This document shows, one piece after another, positions 12,701 through 27,740 of a stretch of DNA of 64,000 bases. The stretch is from Eledone cirrhosa (taxonomy: Eukaryota; Mollusca; Cephalopoda; Octopoda; Eledonidae), in the NCBI GenBank assembly GCA_964016885.1, contig OZ024747.1:9145783-9209782 (forward strand). The letters are read 5' to 3'. The position numbers were made by a program, and so were the translations under genes. Position 1 is the stretch's first letter, and the number at the start of each line of letters is the position of its first letter. The notes under the pieces were generated by a model. That model made no database searches, was not told the origin of the DNA, and saw only the letters and a list, made by a program, of their open reading frames with translations.

Positions 12701-15700
12701 AGGGCCATAATTCTATGCTATAAAGCATGATGTCTGACGCTCTACTGATTCTGCCAATCAACCAATGATGATAGTGTAGTATAGTTCAGTGTTTTACATT
12801 TTTTCCCTTTATTAGAAAAGTAGAAGAATAGGGTTCAGTCCTTCGGTGTAACTCTGCCCCCTCTAAAACATTGATCAATGAATTAGTCCCCTCCCTACAA
12901 TAGTAGACAATGACTCTCCCCCCCACCTCCTACAACAGTAGAATATCACTTACCCAGGTGTAACAACTATGATCCGTACAGCTTTCCTACCGCCACTCGC
13001 TGATCTGCGGACATGCTGAGATTGATTCTGAAGACTGGAAGAGAGCTGGTGCTGTAACTTACTGGGGTCAAACTCTTCTGTACTTCTGATTGGCTGTTGA
13101 AGAATTATCCACCTGTGGAGAGGAGGTATAGATATAGTGTAGCTGTGGTAGTGTAAAGTGGACCACTAGAGAGATATAGTGTAGCTGTGGTAGTGTAAAG
13201 TGGACCACTTGAGAGATATAGTGTAGCTGTGGTGGAGGTAGAGTGGACCACTAGAGATATATAGTGTAGCTGTGGTAGTGTAAAGTGGACCACTAGAGAT
13301 ATATAGTGTAGCTGTGGTAGTGTAGAGTGGACCACTAGAGATATATAGTGTAGCTGTGGTAGTGTAAAGTGGACCACTAGAGATATATAGTATAGCTGTG
13401 GTAGTGTAGAGTGGACCACTAGAGATGTGTAGCTGTGGTAGTGTAAAGTGGACCACTAGAGATATATAGTATAGCTGTGGTAGTGTAGAGTGGACCACTA
13501 GAGATGTGTAGCTGTGGTAGTGTAAAGTGGACCACTAGAGATATATAGTATAGCTGCGGTAGTGTAAAGTGGACCACTAGAGATATATAGTATAGCTGCG
13601 GTAGTGTAAAGTGGACCACTAGAGATATATAGTATAGCTGTGGTGGTGGTAGAGAGGACCAGGAGGAGATATAGTATAGCTGTGGTGGAGGTAGAGTGGA
13701 CCACTAGAGATATATAGTATAGCTGTGTAAAGTGGACCACTAGAGATATATAGTCTAGCTGTGTAAAGTGAACCACTAGAGATATATAGTGTAGCTGTGG
13801 TAGTGTAAAGTGGACCACTAGAGATATATAGTATAGCTGTGTAAAGTGGACCACTAGATATATATAGTATAGCTGTGGTAGTGTAAAGTGGACCACTAGA
13901 GATATATAGTATAGCTGTGTAAAGTGGACCACTAGATATATATAGTATAACCACCATCAGTACTCACCTGTTATAGTCTTTAGCCAATCCAGTTAGTACT
14001 TTACACAAACTCTCTTTATGACTTCCTCTGATTCCACAAAGTATAGTGACCACCACCTGAAAGTTGACCACATAACACTTTTATATCAATCAACACCAAT
14101 AACGGACCTCACAATTATTTTATATATAAACACTAATAACGGACCTCACAACACTTTTATATATAAACACTAATAACGGACCTCACAATTATTTTATATA
14201 TAAACACTAATAACGGACCTCACAACACTTTTATATATAAACACACACTAATAACGGACCTCACGACAATTTTATATATAAACACACAGTAATAACGGAC
14301 CTCACAACAATTTTATATTAATCAACACTAATAACGGACCTCACAACAATTTTATATATAAACACTAATAACGGACCTCACAACAATTTTATATATAAAC
14401 ACTAATAACGGACCTCACAACAATTTTATATCAATCAACACTAGTAACTGACCACAATTTTATCTACAAATGCAAATAACTGACCACATAACACTTAACA
14501 CTAATTACTGACCACACGACCCTAAACAACATTTACAAACCTATATCTGGTATACATCTGTTGTACTTATTCTGAACAATATCTGATCAATGTTTGCTAC
14601 ACAGCTATTTGTACATCTGATCTATATCTGGTATACAACTGTTGTACATATTCTGAACTATATCTGGTCTAGGTATAATAATGTTTTACATATTCTGATA
14701 TATATCTGGTATACATCTGTTTTAAATATTCTGAACTACATCTGGTCAATGTTTGCTATATATCTGGACATCTGTTAGCTATATATCTGGACAGCAGGAT
14801 GTATGTGCAGTTTACATCTGGTGTAAGACTGGTGTACATATAGGTTCCAATGTGTGTACATATGATATTGGGTATGACGGTATCAGATGAGTAGGTTTTT
14901 ATGTCAGATTCTGTGTGGCTATAAAATGGATATTAACAGCAGATCTTGACCACAAATACAGTCGTTCTAACCCACCCTTCCCACAACCACCATCTCAACC
15001 ATACTTACCTTATTGTGTCCAGTATGGTCAATGACATCAGGAGTACTAGGAGGTGGATTGGACCCTGGCAGTAATATTGACCCTAGGTCAGTGGGAATTG
15101 GTTGTTCTATGTGGCTGTTACTGACCAGTAAATGATCCAGGAATCTGTAACATAGAAATACAGCTGTTGTTGTTGTTGTTGTTTAGAATGTTATGATGTT
15201 GCCCCCATCTATATATAGAGAGGGGGAGTGCCAGGCGAGAGATATGTACATAAATAGAGAGAGAAAAGGAGCGCTATTTGTTTAGAGATAGTGAGTGAGA
15301 GAGAGAGTAAGTGTGTGACAGAAAGAGGGAGACAATGTCACCCTCATCTAATACTACTAATAATAACAATATATATATATATATAGTAAGACATGTCAAC
15401 ATGAAAAGACCTGTTATTTTTATCTATCTTATTTCTCATTCTTTCTTCTGATGAAGGACTAGCGTCCGAAACGTTAAGACCCTCTTTTTGTTATATCAAG
15501 CGTTAACCTAATATATTCCTTCCATATACTGTACCGATTGTGTTGTTATTTCTGTTTACCTTTTACATACATATATATATATATCATCATCATTGTTTAA
15601 CGTCCATCTTCCACGCTTGCATTGGTTTGGACGGGAATTTTCCCACTTGAGGCAAGATTGGTTGTCTTGCTCACTGTCTGGCGGGTTTTCTACAGCTGGA

Positions 15701-16510
15701 TGCCCTTCCTAACACCAACCTCATTTACAGTGTGGACTGGGAGGTTTTTACCGTGTTACCTACACACACATATATATATATATATGATGAACAATAAGAC
15801 AGTATCTTTCTACTAAACTGCACTCTCAAGGCATTGATCAACCTGAGGCTAAGGTACCATGTAATGATATTGAACCTGTAACCATGTGGCGGTGAAATTA
15901 ACTTCTTAACCACACAGCCATGCCCCCCCCCCCCCCATAAACCTCACTTCTAATGTCCAGAAATTAGATGGCGTTACCAACACAACCTCCTAAACTAGTG
16001 ACTCAATTAATATAAAGAGAACATTCTCACATGTCCAGTCCATAGAGATGGTCAGTTGCTTGCTCCAGTGTCCACTCCATCTGCTGATTGGCTGCTACCT
16101 CCACTGTTGAGGTCAGTTTGGTGTTATACCTGGTGGGAAGACATATTGCACATAATAGGATATTATTGTACAGTGCAGTGAAGTGCAGTAACAAGAGAGT
16201 GTGTGTGTGTATATATATATATATAAACATTAATTGAAAAGGAGGTTTGAAGTGATGGGTGTTATATGAATTCATATAACACCAGTATTCTCAGGACGAA
16301 GGGCAGCTGTAAACAGCTGGATACTATCAGTATAGTAAATTATTATTTTTTTTCAGGTAAAGATATAACCTCAAATAGAATGAAGAGTGGGAGAGAGAGG
16401 AAGAAAGAGAGTCTAAAGAATGAGATGAGAGAGAGAGAGAGAGAGAGAGAGGGGAAGAGAAGAGGAGAAAAGTGGGAACAAAAACGTGCTGAGAATACTC
16501 CAATGTTATG

Positions 16511-16564
<54 letters not shown>

Positions 16565-19500
16565 AAATGTGGTGGTGTCTAACAGACAAGGGTTAAGGGG
16601 GAATGTCTAAATGAGAGGAACCATCTTACAGTTTTGTTATGTTGTCAGGGAGTTGCTTCAGATAAATAACTGGAATGGGTCCACTCTTCCAATGTGGTAG
16701 CAACTGGAAAGAAAGTAGAAGTTTAGAATAATTGTTTCTACATTTGGCACAAGGCCAGCAATTACCCAGTGTATTACTGGTACTTTATTTTATCGACCCC
16801 GAAAGGAAGAAAAGCAAAGTCAACCTCGGCGGGATTTGAACTCAGAATAGCAATAGTAGAAGTTTACAATAATAATAGATTGTATGATGTCTGCCATGTT
16901 GTATGGTGGTGAGACATGTCCACCGAATATAGAAGATATACAAAGGCTAGACATTCGTCAAGCATGTTAAATATACATAAATGATGAAGCAGAGATGAGT
17001 TAAGAGAATAACTATGTATAAGAGGAATCACATATAGTGTAGAGGAGAGAAGATTGCATTAGTACAGGCATGTAATGCACACAGATGATATCCACAGTCA
17101 TTTCACATACAGACTACATCTAATTCCTCTTATACCCACCTTTTTTCTCATCTCATCTGTGCTTTGCCATTCAATCACACTGACAATACACCCCCTAGCA
17201 GAGTATGCTCCCCTTATTTCTTTCCAGCCTTCACACACCACCAATACCATATCTACTATTTCACACACCACCAATACCATATCTACTATTTCACACACCA
17301 CCAATACCATATCTATTATTTCACACACCATCAATACCATATCTACTATTTCACACACCACCAATACCATATCTATTATTTCACACACCACCAATACCAT
17401 ATCTATTATTTCACACACCATCAATACCATATCTACTATTTCACACACCATCAATACCATATCTACTATTTCACACACCATCTATACCATATCTATTATT
17501 TCCCACACCACCAATACCATATCTATTATTTCACACACCATCTATACCATATCTACTATTTCACACACCACCAATACCATATCTACTATTTCACACACCA
17601 TCTATACCATATCTATTATTTCACACACCATCTATACCATATCTATTATTTCACACACCACCAATACCATATCTACTATTTCACACACCATCTATACCAT
17701 ATCTACTATTTCACACACCACCAATACCATATCTACTATTTCACACACCACCAATACCATATCTATTATTTCACACACCACCAATACCATATCTACTATT
17801 TCACACACCATCTATACCATATCTATTATTTCCCACACCACCAATACCATATCTATTATTTCACACACCATCAATACCATATCTATTATTTCACACACCA
17901 TCAATACCATATCTATTATTTCACACACCACCAATACCATATCTACTATTTCACACACCATCTATACCATATCTATTATTTCCCACACCACCATTACCAT
18001 ATCTATTATTTCACACACCACCAATACCATATCTATTATTTCACACACCATCAATACCATATCTACTATTTCACACACCATCTATACCATATCTATTATT
18101 TCACACACCACCAATACCATATCTACTATTTCACACACCATCTATACCATATCTACTATTTCACACACCACTAATACCATATCTACTATTTCACACACCA
18201 CCAATACCATATCTATTATTTCACACACCACCAATACCATATCTACTATTTCACACACCATCTATACCATATCTATTATTTCCCACACCACCAATACCAT
18301 ATCTATTATTTCACACACCATCAATACCATATCTATTATTTCACACACCATCAATACCATATCTATTATTTCACACACCACCAATACCATATCTATTATT
18401 TCACACACCACCAATACCATATCTATTATTTCACACACCATCTATACCATATCTATTATTTCACACACCACCAATACCATATCTACTATTTCACACACCA
18501 CCAATACCATATCTATTATTTCACACACCATCTATACCATATCTATTGTTATACACAATATTTCTCTCTATACACAACCATCATACATTGTCCTTCACTA
18601 GGAGAGACAGACTTACAAAATAAAAGACACAACAATATAAAACAAAGGAATCATTCGACTTATATTTGAACTAAAAGAGAAAATAAAGTAACAAACCTTA
18701 GCATAGAGAGCTTTGTTGGCTTTAGTTCCAGGTTGAAATAACAATACTAATGTTCTGTTGTTACTGACAGAAGGGACCAAGAGGTTGTGTCTGCTGTTAG
18801 CTGTTATGTTAACAAACACAATCGTTGTAGAACTGCTGGATTCCTTTTTAAAGAGAAATTAATAAATAATAGATATATTTATACATATTCGTCTAACCCA
18901 TGTTAGCATGGAAAAATGGACGTTAAACGATGAAGATGATAATAATTGTTTCTACTTTTAGCACAAGGCCAGCAAATATCCCAGTACATTACTGGAGCTT
19001 GATTTTATTGACCCTGTAAGGATGATAATAATGATGCTAATAATGATACATACACACCCACACCGACTTGAATAATGTATTGTAGGTGTTCATATTATCT
19101 GGTTTGTGATGTCAAATGTGTGCAGGCATATCAATGGTCAGTAGTGAGATAAAATAGGGAACTTGTGTGTATTTAAACATTGCACTGCTGCAATGTAGGT
19201 GAAGAACACGGCCAACAATAGCTGGGATGAAAGCAGCTAGCTTCATCAACTGGGTAGAATTGATCCACTATTCCACAGACTGCCCCTACCATTAGTGGCT
19301 TTGTAAGGCCTCCTGGTATCTATAGAGGTGTCACCTCCATTGTAATGAGGAATTTGTCAAATGGAAAACTCATCAATATCTCCCATGGACTACCGTCTCT
19401 TGTTTAAATGTCAAACTACATCAGCTAGTGTTGAGTGTAGTTTTTCAATGCTTGGTAAAATACTAACTAAAGACAGTTGTTTTCTCCTGATAATATGAAA

Positions 19501-22500
19501 CATCAAAATTGCAGCAATGTATAATAGGTAAATAGTTTGGATTTTGTCATTTGATGTTATTTTTTTAATGAATAATAAAAATCTTGAGTTAAAATTTATA
19601 TCTTTAGGCATGTATAGGGTCTAAAAACTAAAAATGTTAGGGACTAAAAAACCCTAATCATTACTAATGGCCTTATAAGGTCTGTTTGAGGCCTGTAGAT
19701 GTGATTACTTACCTCATAATAAATGTTCAGACTTGTGATCCCAGAATTGGGGACAACAACAGGATTCTGGCCACCCAAATGGACAACAAGACCATGTTGT
19801 TGTACATAGAGATGTCCTGCAAAAGATAGGTAGAATATACCTTGAATATGATGATGATGATGATGATGAGGAGGAGGAGGATGTGACTGTGGTGGTGGGG
19901 ATAGTGATAATGGAGCTGTTAGTGATGGTAGTGATAATGATGGTGATGATGGTGGTGGCTATGGTGATGAAAATGGTAGTGCTGCTGCTGATGATGATGA
20001 CAGAGATGTGGTATGATGATGATGATGATGATGATGATAGTAATGGTATGATGACGATGGTGATGGTAATTTTAAGATATTCATCCACCTCTATAAGAGC
20101 TGAGCTACAACAACATGATAATTGACCCCCTCCACCTTCAACAACAGTAACACCACTACCCTCTCACCACTGCTTCCGCCGTCACCACCACCATCTCCAC
20201 CACCACAACTACAGTGACCACCTGAAGCAGGACAACAACAACAACAACAGAGCTATATTCAACATAAAAATCCACTAACCAGTTCTCACAATATCCCACA
20301 ATGCCTCAGTATCGACCACTTCAATACTACCGCCATCCCACACCACATCTCCTAACATGTTAGACAGCTTCAGACAGTCACGTATATCTACCATATTGTC
20401 TTGGACTGGAGCATTCTAAGATAAATAAGATGATAGAGGTCATAATACATGTCATAGAATATATGTCATAGCATACATGTCAGAACACACATATTATAGA
20501 CAAACACACACACATACTGAACCATTAAGTTAAGATAAGTCATAGAAGAGATTTAAGTTAAGATAAGTCATAGAAGAGATTTAAGTTAAGATAGGTCACA
20601 GAAGAGATTTAAGTTAAGATAGGTCACAGAAGAAATTTAAGTTAAGATAGGTCACAGAAGAGATTTAAGTTAAGATAGGTCACAGAAGAGATTTAAGTTA
20701 AGATAGGTCATAGAAGAGATTTAAGTTAAGATAAGTCATAGAAGAGATTTAAGTTAAGATAGGTCACAGAAGAGATTTAAGTTAAGATAGGTCACAGAAG
20801 AAATTTAAGTTAAGATAGGTCACAGAAGAGATTTAAGTTAAGATAGGTCACAGAAGAAATTTAAGTTAAGATAGGTCACAGAAGAGATTTAAATTAAGAT
20901 AGGTCACAGAAGAAATTTAAGTTAAGATAGGTCACAGAAGAGATTTAAGTTAAGATAGGTCACAGAAGAGATTGGTGTGTTGATAGAATGGTGAATACTT
21001 ACTGTCCAACAATGATATCTTGGTATTTGACTGGTCAGAACTAGTAGCTCTGTAGATTTAGTGACCACTGCATCTGACAATAGAAGATTGACACAGAGGT
21101 AGGATTATTAACCATCAGATATCATATCAGGGTACTGTGGGTAATGGAACTGTGGTGTAATGTGGGTAGTGGCATAGTGTGGGGAGAGGAATAGTAGTGG
21201 AGCATGGATAGTGGAATAGTGGTGTAGAAGGTAATGTGAGGGTGGTGGTGTGGTGTAGTGGAATGGTGGTGTAGTGTGGGGAGTGAACATTACATATGCT
21301 TCCTATCTCTCCTAGTTAGGGGATAATAAGGAGCACATGTTTTCAGTAAGGGAGAAATAGACACCACATGTCTCAGGATGGGAAAAATAGGCACCACATG
21401 CCCCGGGGTTATCTTCAATGTAGTTAGTTTGTTCAATCTAAGAATCAAATATTCCATCAACAAATTCTCTACTTTCTTTAAAATAGGGACATGAGCCAGT
21501 GAGGGCAGCAAATATTGCAATAAACACAGAATAGGGACCATATGAGCCAGTAAGGGCAGAAAGAGCAAATGAATAAATGATTGGTTGACCTGTGGCTTTG
21601 TCTGTATCATAGGCCTGTATAGAGATGACAGTTAACCTACATAAGCAACAACTTACCATCATCAGAGACATAGGCCTGTATAGAGATGACAGTTAACCTA
21701 CATGAGCAACAACTTACCATCATCAGAGACATAGGCCTGTATAGAGATGACAGTTAACCTACATGAGCAACAACTTACCACCATCAGAGACATAGGCCTG
21801 TATAGAGATGACAGTTAACCTACATGAGCAACAACTTACCATCATCAGAGACATAGGCCTGTATAGAGATGACAGTTAACCTACATGAGCAACAACTTAC
21901 CATTATCAGAGACATAGGCCTGTATAGAGATGACAGTTAACCTACATGAGCAACAACTTACCATCATCAGAGACATAGGCCTGTATAGAGATGACAGTTA
22001 GCCTACATGAGCAACAAATTACCATCATCAGAGACATAGGCCTGTATAGAGATGACAGTTAGCCTACATGAGCAACAACTTACCATCATCAGAGACATAG
22101 GCCTGTATAGAGATGACAGTTAACCTACATGAGCAACAACTTACCATCATCAGAGACATAGGCCTGTATAGAGATGACAGTTAACCTACATGAGCAACAA
22201 CTTACCATTATCAGAGACATAGGCCTATATAGAGATGACAGTTAACCTACATGAGCAACAACTTACCATCATCAGAGACATAGGCCTGTATAGAGATGAC
22301 AGTTAGCCTACATGAGCAACAAATTACCATCATCAGAGACATAGGCCTGTATAGAGATGACAGTTAACCTACATGAGCAACAACTTACCATTATCAGAGA
22401 CATAGGCCTGTATAGAGATGACAGTTAACCTACATGAGCAACAACTTACCATCATCAGAGACATAGGCCTGTATAGAGATGACAGTTAGCCTACATGAGC

Positions 22501-23854
22501 AACAAATTACCATCCTCAGAGACATAGGCCTGTATAGAGATGACAGTTAGCCTACATGAGCAACAACTTACCATCATCAGAGACATAGGCCTGTATAGAG
22601 ATGACAGTTAACCTACATGAACAACAACTTACCATCATCAGAGACATAGGCCTGTATAGAGATGACAGTTAACCTACATGAGCAACAACTTACCATTATC
22701 AGAGACATAGGCCTGTATAGAGATGACAGTTAACCTACATGAGCAACAACTTACCATCATCAGAGACATAGGCCTGTATAGAGATGACAGTTAGCCTACA
22801 TGAGCAACAAATTACCATCATCAGAGACATAGGCCTGTATAGAGATGACAGTTAGCCTACATGAGCAACAACTTACCATTATCAGAGACATAGGCCTGTA
22901 TAGAGATGACAGTTAACCTACATGAGCAACAACTTACCATCATCAGAGACATAGGCCTGTATAGAGATGACAGTTAGCCTACATGAGCAACAAATTACCA
23001 TCATCAGAGACATAGGCCTGTATAGAGATGACAGTTAGCCTACATGAGCAACAACTTACCATCATCAGAGACATAGGCCTGTATAGAGATGACAGTTAAC
23101 CTACATGAGCAACAACTTACCATTATCAGAGACAAGCAGGGAAGAAACAAGGAATGTTTCTCCAAAACTCAGAGAACCAACATGGTCACTGTTGCTGCTC
23201 CCATCACAGTCTGGAATGTTCCAAATACTCATCTGAAGCCATTTGATGGTTGTCTGATGTCCAGCTTTGTCTAAGGAAGAACTCCGCCTGTGTGGATAGT
23301 AAAGACACTGAGAATACACATATTTATAAAACATATACATACACATACATAAATACACACACACAGATGCACCCACACACACATGTCAGCTAGTAAAGTC
23401 TGTGACCACCACTGGGCAATGTGCTGACTGTAAGTGATCCAGAATATTCTAAATGGTTAATATTCCTACCTTGACCTGTCACCGATATCTTCCAACACAA
23501 ATTCCATATTTTTACTGAAATAAATATCATAAATTCAATTATAGAACCCAAGAAAAATTAATAAGCGAGGGTGGGTGGGGGTGGGGGCGATTATTCAAGA
23601 CCTGAGAGTATATACATTCACACACACACACACTCATATATATAACATATGCATATTCACACATATATATATATATTCACACACACACACACACACTCAA
23701 ATATATAACATATGCATATTCACACATATATATATATATTCACACACACACACATATAATATACATATTGAAATATATATAGTGATTTCATGTAATTAAA
23801 ATTTTACAGCATATCTTCCAGTCTGGCCTTCTGTTGTCGTTTTATAAAAATATT

Positions 23855-23928
<74 letters not shown>

Positions 23929-25611
23929 TATATATATTATAGATAATGATATATACACACACATATATATTTATATAACATATACATATTCACATAAATA
24001 TTTACACACACATACATATATATATAACATATACATATTCACATAAATATTTACACACACATACATATATATATAATATATACATATTCACATATATATC
24101 TACACACACAAGCGTGTATTCAATAAAAAAAACAACAAATAGCTCAGTTAAAATGCTGCCAGAAGAAATTAAAAAGACATAACCTGAAAGCAGAAAGTAT
24201 TACATTTAATGTTGATTAAAAATATTTATTTTGAGAAGTTGTCAGTGAATATATCCACCAGGGAGTGTGAAATGTGTCAAATATTTTAACCATTCCCCTT
24301 CATGCAGGAAATGCTCCAAATCTTACAGTCATGCCTGCTTCTCTTTACCTATCTAGAGAAATTATTTAGCATCATCATCATTGGCTCATTACTCCTGATG
24401 GAGTCACAGGGGTGATGTTGTGATACACAGTGAGTGTTGCACATTTAACCCTTTAGCCTTTAAACTTTAAACCGGCCGTATCTGGCCAGAATTCTCTCAC
24501 CTCTTTCTGTTCAAACCAGCCATAACTGGTTGCTCATACTGACGTTAAGGTATTGTTCTTAAAAGAAATAATATCAAAATCTCATAGATTCAATATTATG
24601 TAAGATAATTATGAGAGATAAAGTGTTTACCATGGAAATATAATAGTAAATATAGAGTAATGTAAAAGTTAATAGTAAATATAGAGTAATGTAAAAGTTA
24701 ATAGTAAATATAGAGTAATGTAAAAGTTAATAGTATATATAGAGTAATGTAAAAGTTAATAGTATATATAGAGTAATGTAAAAGTTAATAGTATATATAG
24801 AGTAATGTAAAAGTTAATAGTATATATAGAGTAATATAAAAGTTAATAGTATATATAGAGTAATATAAAAGTTAATAGTAAATATAGAGTAATATAAAAG
24901 TTAATAGTAAATATATAGAGTAATGTAAAAGTTAATAGTAAATATAGAGTAATATAAAAGTTAATAGTATATATAGAGTAATATAAAAGTTAATAGTATA
25001 TATAGAGTAATATAAAAGTTAATAGTAAATATAGAGTAATATAAAAGTTAATAGTATATATAGAGTAATATAAAAGTTAATAGTATATATAGAGTAATAT
25101 AAAAGTTAATAGTAAATATAGAGTAATATAAAAGTTAATAGTATATATAGAGTAATATAAAAGTTAATAGTATATATAGAGTAATATAAAAGTTAATAGT
25201 AAATATAGAGTAATATAAAAGTTAATAGTATATATAGAGTAATATAAAAGTTAATAGTAAATATAGAGTAATATAAAAGTTAATAGTATATATAGAGTAA
25301 TATAAAAGTTAATAGTATATATAGAGTAATATAAAAGTTAATGTTTTATTCCATTCCTTGATGTAAATTTCTATCAATTATTTAAACTATGTCATATGGA
25401 CAAGCTTTCAGAATTCAAATTATCACACACTAAATTGTATAAACCACCAAATTCATTGACAGACCTTTTGCTGAGGTGACTTTCCAGGACATTATTCTTG
25501 AGCAAGACACTTGATTTACTGAGGACATCTAAAGCTTTATTCTGTGCCTGAAAAATCACAAGACCCAGTTTTCAGCTCTATGATAATAATAAATAATAGA
25601 GACAATATACA

Positions 25612-25645
<34 letters not shown>

Positions 25646-25658
25646 TATATATGTGTGC

Positions 25659-25705
<47 letters not shown>

Positions 25706-25747
25706 TATGTGTATGTATATATATATATATACACACAGATATATATC

Positions 25748-25794
<47 letters not shown>

Positions 25795-27284
25795 GTGTAT
25801 GTATATACATATATATACAACAAATATAGTGAAGAGTTTAGCGTAAAGGTTGTTCATCAGGGATCCGTCCTTAGCCCCCTCCTATTTATTATTGCCCTTC
25901 AGGCTATAACAGAGGAGTTCAAGACCGGCTGCCCATGGGGACTCCTATACACAGATGATCTAACGCTCATAACTGAATCAATGGCCGAACTAGAGAAGAA
26001 ATTCCAAATATGGAAGCATGGCCTAGAATCAAAAGGCCTTAAAATTAACCTGTCTAAGACTAAAGTTCTAGTTTGTAGGAAGGAAAATAGGGCACCAGTC
26101 CGATCTGGGAAATGGCCATGCTCAGTGTGTAGGAAAGGAGTAGGCAGAAACTCCATTTTATGTCCCAAATGCAAAATATGGGTGCATAAAAGATGTAGTG
26201 GGATCAAAGGTAAGCTAACTAAGAATATAGATTTTATATGTGGCCGGTGCTCTGGTGCAATAAGTAGCATCAAGTGCCCACAGAATACTAGCTCATTCCA
26301 TTGCACAGATGGTTCTATAGAAATAGTGGACACCTTCCGTTACCTGGGTGAAAAAATAAGAAATGGTGGAGGGTGCTCCGAAAGTACAGTAGCTAGAGTC
26401 AGAACGGGATGGAAAAAGTTCAGAGAGCTTATACCACTATTGGCCGCTAAAGGGTTCTCACTAAAAATGAAAGGCAGACTGTATGATGCCTGCATACGAA
26501 CAGCAATGTTGCATGGCAGTGAGACCTGGGCATTGTGTGCAGGGGATATATGCAGACTGGAGAGGAACGAAGCTTGTATGCTCCGCTGGATGTGCAATAG
26601 TGATATACGTGAACGGCAAAGCATAAACGAACTAAGGGAGAAATTAGGAATAAGAGGGATCAGATGTTGTTTACTCGAGAGAAGACTACGTTGGTACGGT
26701 CACGTGATGCGCATGAAAGACGAAAGATGTATAAAAAAGTGCGGGGCGATAAAAATAGACGGTAGCCACGGAGTAGGCAGACCCAGAAAAACCTGGGACG
26801 ACTTGCTAAATTCCGACCTCACACACTTACACCTCTCCAAGACAATGTCACTGGACCGAGATCTTTGGCGATACACAGTAATACAGAAGACCCGCCTTGC
26901 CTAAGTACAAAGCGAAACCTACAGTCAGTAGGCACCTCTAACAAAAATACACCCGGCCCCACTACCCCCACCCCATCCACACCACCCCTTCCAATGTAAA
27001 GTTATGTTGGTACCACAACATCCAGTCCGAAACAAATGAGGGCGCGTAGGTGTCACGACAAAAAAACACATAGTCCACGCTGTAATGTGGCCGTGTAGGT
27101 AACACGGTAAAAACCTCCCAGTCCACACTGTAAACATGGTTGGTGTTAGGAAGGGTATCCAGCCGTAGAAAACCCGCCAGACAGTCCTATACAAGCAAGA
27201 CAACCAATCTTGCCTCAAGTGGGAAAATTCCCGTCCAAACCCATGCTAGCGTGGAAGATGGACGTTAAATGATGATGATGATGA

Positions 27285-27366
<82 letters not shown>

Positions 27367-27544
27367 AAGGCGGGTAAAATTCCCGAGATCCATGGACGAG
27401 TTCTCTCCAGCGGTCTCTGTCCCTCATTATCGCTGCCATGTCCTGCATCTCCAACAGACCAGTGTCTGTCCTTAGGGCACCAACATACGTTAACCTTGGT
27501 CTTCCTCTTCTAGTGTGTCCATGTAGGGGCTCCCAATGATGATG

Positions 27545-27584
<40 letters not shown>

Positions 27585-27682
27585 TCATCATCACCGTTTT
27601 ACATCTGTTCTTCCACGGTAGCATGGGTTAGATGGGTTGTCCTGTTGTGGGCAGTAGCCGGTCAGCTGACCATGTCTTGCTC

Positions 27683-27740
<58 letters not shown>

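Noticed and set aside
17075..18623. Open frames of 508, 472 and 336 codons
   Set aside because: All three frames of an indel-free 30-bp array are open, which is a repeat artefact rather than coding evidence.
21438..21610. Frame reading [20 protein letters not shown] beside the 61-bp array, considered as an exon between 17 and 18
   Set aside because: No border gives the right phase with exon 17 from the good acceptor (it hits TGA). Exon 17 to 18 is already in frame and no family similarity was recognised.
21603..23130. Regular 61-bp units resembling a CRISPR array or a string of real microexons
   Set aside because: There is no repeat/spacer alternation, and the genome is eukaryotic. As exons the 19-nt units would introduce a stop, and exon 17 joins exon 18 in frame without them.
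25836..26904. LINE frame as a host gene (zinc finger plus reverse transcriptase)
   Set aside because: It is 5'-truncated, repeated three more times in the window with stops, and followed by the transposon tail.
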